A DNA stretch of 7,283 bases from an uncultured Eubacteriales bacterium (GTDB lineage: Bacteria; Bacillota; Clostridia; Oscillospirales; CAG-272). Positions 6,267 through 7,283 of the stretch are shown here, in pieces. The DNA lies in the NCBI GenBank assembly GCA_949286815.1, contig CASEEB010000305.1, forward strand, positions 1-7,283, in the 5' to 3' direction. The notes below the pieces were generated by a model, which was not told the DNA's origin, ran no database searches, and saw nothing but the letters and a program-made list of their open reading frames with translations. Made by a program: the position numbers and the translations under genes. Position 1 is the first letter of the stretch. Every line of letters starts with the position of its first letter.

Positions 6267-7007
6267 ATGAATGAAAGTGTAAACGAGCAAGAAATAGACT
6301 TAAAACGATTATTCAATGCTTTAAAACATAATTGGATATTGATTGTCGCAATTACTCTTGTTCTGGCGATTATAGGATTCCTTGTAACTTATTTTCTCAT
6401 AGATCCCGAATATCAGGCAGAGGCGCGCGCCGTCGTCGACGTCGGTTCATCTTCAGCGGTTTTGATAGACGGAAATTATATTGATCCCACAAGCATCACA
6501 ACATCAAGAAATTTTGTTCAGCTGTTTGAACTGATTCTTAAGTCTTCAAGCTGTTTGAATCCGGTCGTTGAAGAACTGAACAGCGAAGGGTATGATTTCA
6601 CATATGAAAAGCTTTATAAAATAGTAGAGATAGCTTCTGTAAACGATACTCAAGTATTATCGATTACTGTTACACATACGGATAAGGAATTGGCGCTTAA
6701 TATACTTGATAAGATATATACCAGAGTTCCGGAAATATTACAGCAGGCTCTTGAAAACGGAAGTTTTATTACTATTGACAGCCCGAGATATGTCAATGAG
6801 GGAGAGCCTGTAAGTCCGAGTATTATTAAAAATACAGCAATCTGCGCTGTTATCGGATTTGTATTAATTGTTGCGATTGTGATAATACGTGAGATTTTCA
6901 ATACTACTATCAAAGATGAGACGGATATAGAAAAATATCTGGGACTTCCCATAATCGGAAAAATACCGAAAATGGATACGAAGGGAGGTTTTAAAAATGG
7001 CCATTAA
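6267..7007 (+). CDS. Wzz/CapA/YveK-type membrane protein, chain-length regulator and tyrosine-kinase adaptor
   Basis: 246-residue polysaccharide co-polymerase of the Wzz family in its Gram-positive form, where the membrane part and kinase are separate proteins. A short cytoplasmic N-terminus contains the typical EIDLKRLFNALK helix. TM1 spans about residues 23-46, the extracellular part about 47-188, and TM2 about 190-208. A proline-containing GEPVSPSIIKN motif precedes TM2, as usual for the family. The cytoplasmic C-tail includes LGLPIIGKIP (225-234); in homologues the tail of this subunit activates the partner tyrosine kinase. Start: ATG with AAAGG (6257-6261) five bases upstream; a second AAAGGA at 6249-6254 is less well placed. 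It overlaps the kinase gene by 11 bases. The family places it in exopolysaccharide or capsule export and length control; the polysaccharide is not shown here. Confidence 0.9.
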   Translation: MNESVNEQEIDLKRLFNALKHNWILIVAITLVLAIIGFLVTYFLIDPEYQAEARAVVDVGSSSAVLIDGNYIDPTSITTSRNFVQLFELILKSSSCLNPVVEELNSEGYDFTYEKLYKIVEIASVNDTQVLSITVTHTDKELALNILDKIYTRVPEILQQALENGSFITIDSPRYVNEGEPVSPSIIKNTAICAVIGFVLIVAIVIIREIFNTTIKDETDIEKYLGLPIIGKIPKMDTKGGFKNGH

Positions 7008-7283
7008 AAGAAAACATAACGACGGCATGGATCATAAAATGCTTTATTCGGTTCTTGATGAAGACGCGAGATTTGATTTCGTGGAATCTTATAAAATGCT
7101 CAGAACCAATCTTGAATTTGTCGCCGCGGCGGATAAATGTAAAATGGTGGAGATTGTGTCTTCCGTACCGGATGAAGGGAAAAGCAATGTCATAGTAAAT
7201 CTCGCGTATACTATCGCCAAAAGCGGCAAAAAAGTCTGTGTCGTTGACTGTGACCTGCGTAAGCCTTGCATGTACAGGTATTT
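6997..7283 (+). CDS. CapB/YwqD-type bacterial tyrosine kinase (3' end outside window)
   Basis: The first 95 codons of a BY-kinase, a P-loop ATPase that autophosphorylates on a C-terminal tyrosine cluster and modulates polysaccharide synthesis with its membrane adaptor. Visible parts: the conserved ESYKMLRTNLEF helix (residues 30-41); Walker A VPDEGKSN at residues 57-64 with lysine 62; and Walker A' VVDCDLRKP at residues 82-90, with aspartates at 84 and 86. The usual PGEGKST is PDEGKSN here; aspartate at the second position is tolerated in relatives, while asparagine for the final threonine is less typical. GGGAGG (6983-6988), eight bases before the ATG, lies inside the upstream gene, and the 11-base overlap implies coupled expression. 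The C-terminal tyrosine cluster that would confirm kinase function is beyond the window. Confidence 0.88.
   Translation, partial: MAIKRKHNDGMDHKMLYSVLDEDARFDFVESYKMLRTNLEFVAAADKCKMVEIVSSVPDEGKSNVIVNLAYTIAKSGKKVCVVDCDLRKPCMYRY

Overview
The window looks like chromosomal DNA of a Gram-positive anaerobe of the Clostridia type, possibly Oscillospirales/Ruminococcus-like; I cannot name a genus. The reasons are a MutS2 with a C-terminal Smr domain, purine-rich Shine-Dalgarno sites, two perfect sigma-A-type promoters, a capsule regulator split into a membrane adaptor plus a separate tyrosine kinase, and moderate GC by eye with AT-rich spacers. All genes are on the + strand. The large minus-strand open frames lie opposite well-conserved genes and are shadows.

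Layout. (1) 1-1740: the C-terminal three quarters of mutS2; its start is outside the window. (2) 1741-2245: about 500 bases without a gene, rich in palindromes. It holds two near-perfect long hairpins that lack a U-tract, several smaller inverted repeats, a textbook promoter (TTGACA-N17-TATAAT, 2048-2076) and a structured leader of about 160 nt. (3) 2246-6182: three co-directional genes. They encode a stand-alone left-handed beta-helix protein resembling the acetyltransferase half of GlmU, phosphoglucosamine mutase (glmM), and glucosamine-6-phosphate synthase (glmS) one base after glmM. (4) A second perfect promoter (6204-6232) precedes a Wzz/CapA-type membrane protein and, overlapping it by 11 bases, the start of a CapB/YwqD-type bacterial tyrosine kinase that is cut by the window end.

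How the genes fit together. GlmS makes glucosamine-6-P from fructose-6-P and glutamine, and GlmM converts it to glucosamine-1-P. The first gene of the operon keeps most of the GlmU acetyltransferase active site, so it may acetylate glucosamine-1-P to GlcNAc-1-P. That would give three consecutive steps towards UDP-GlcNAc, with only the uridylyltransferase step missing from this locus. UDP-GlcNAc feeds peptidoglycan and surface polysaccharide. The downstream pair is of the type that controls chain length and export of exopolysaccharide or capsule, so the neighbourhood reads as cell-envelope sugar supply followed by polysaccharide control.

Most of the window is ordinary core and envelope metabolism. 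The parts worth a second look are the palindromic spacer, the GlmU-like protein without a nucleotidyltransferase domain (a frequent source of misannotation), and a glmS gene with no room for a glmS ribozyme in front of it. I see no mobile element, CRISPR array, tRNA or rRNA.
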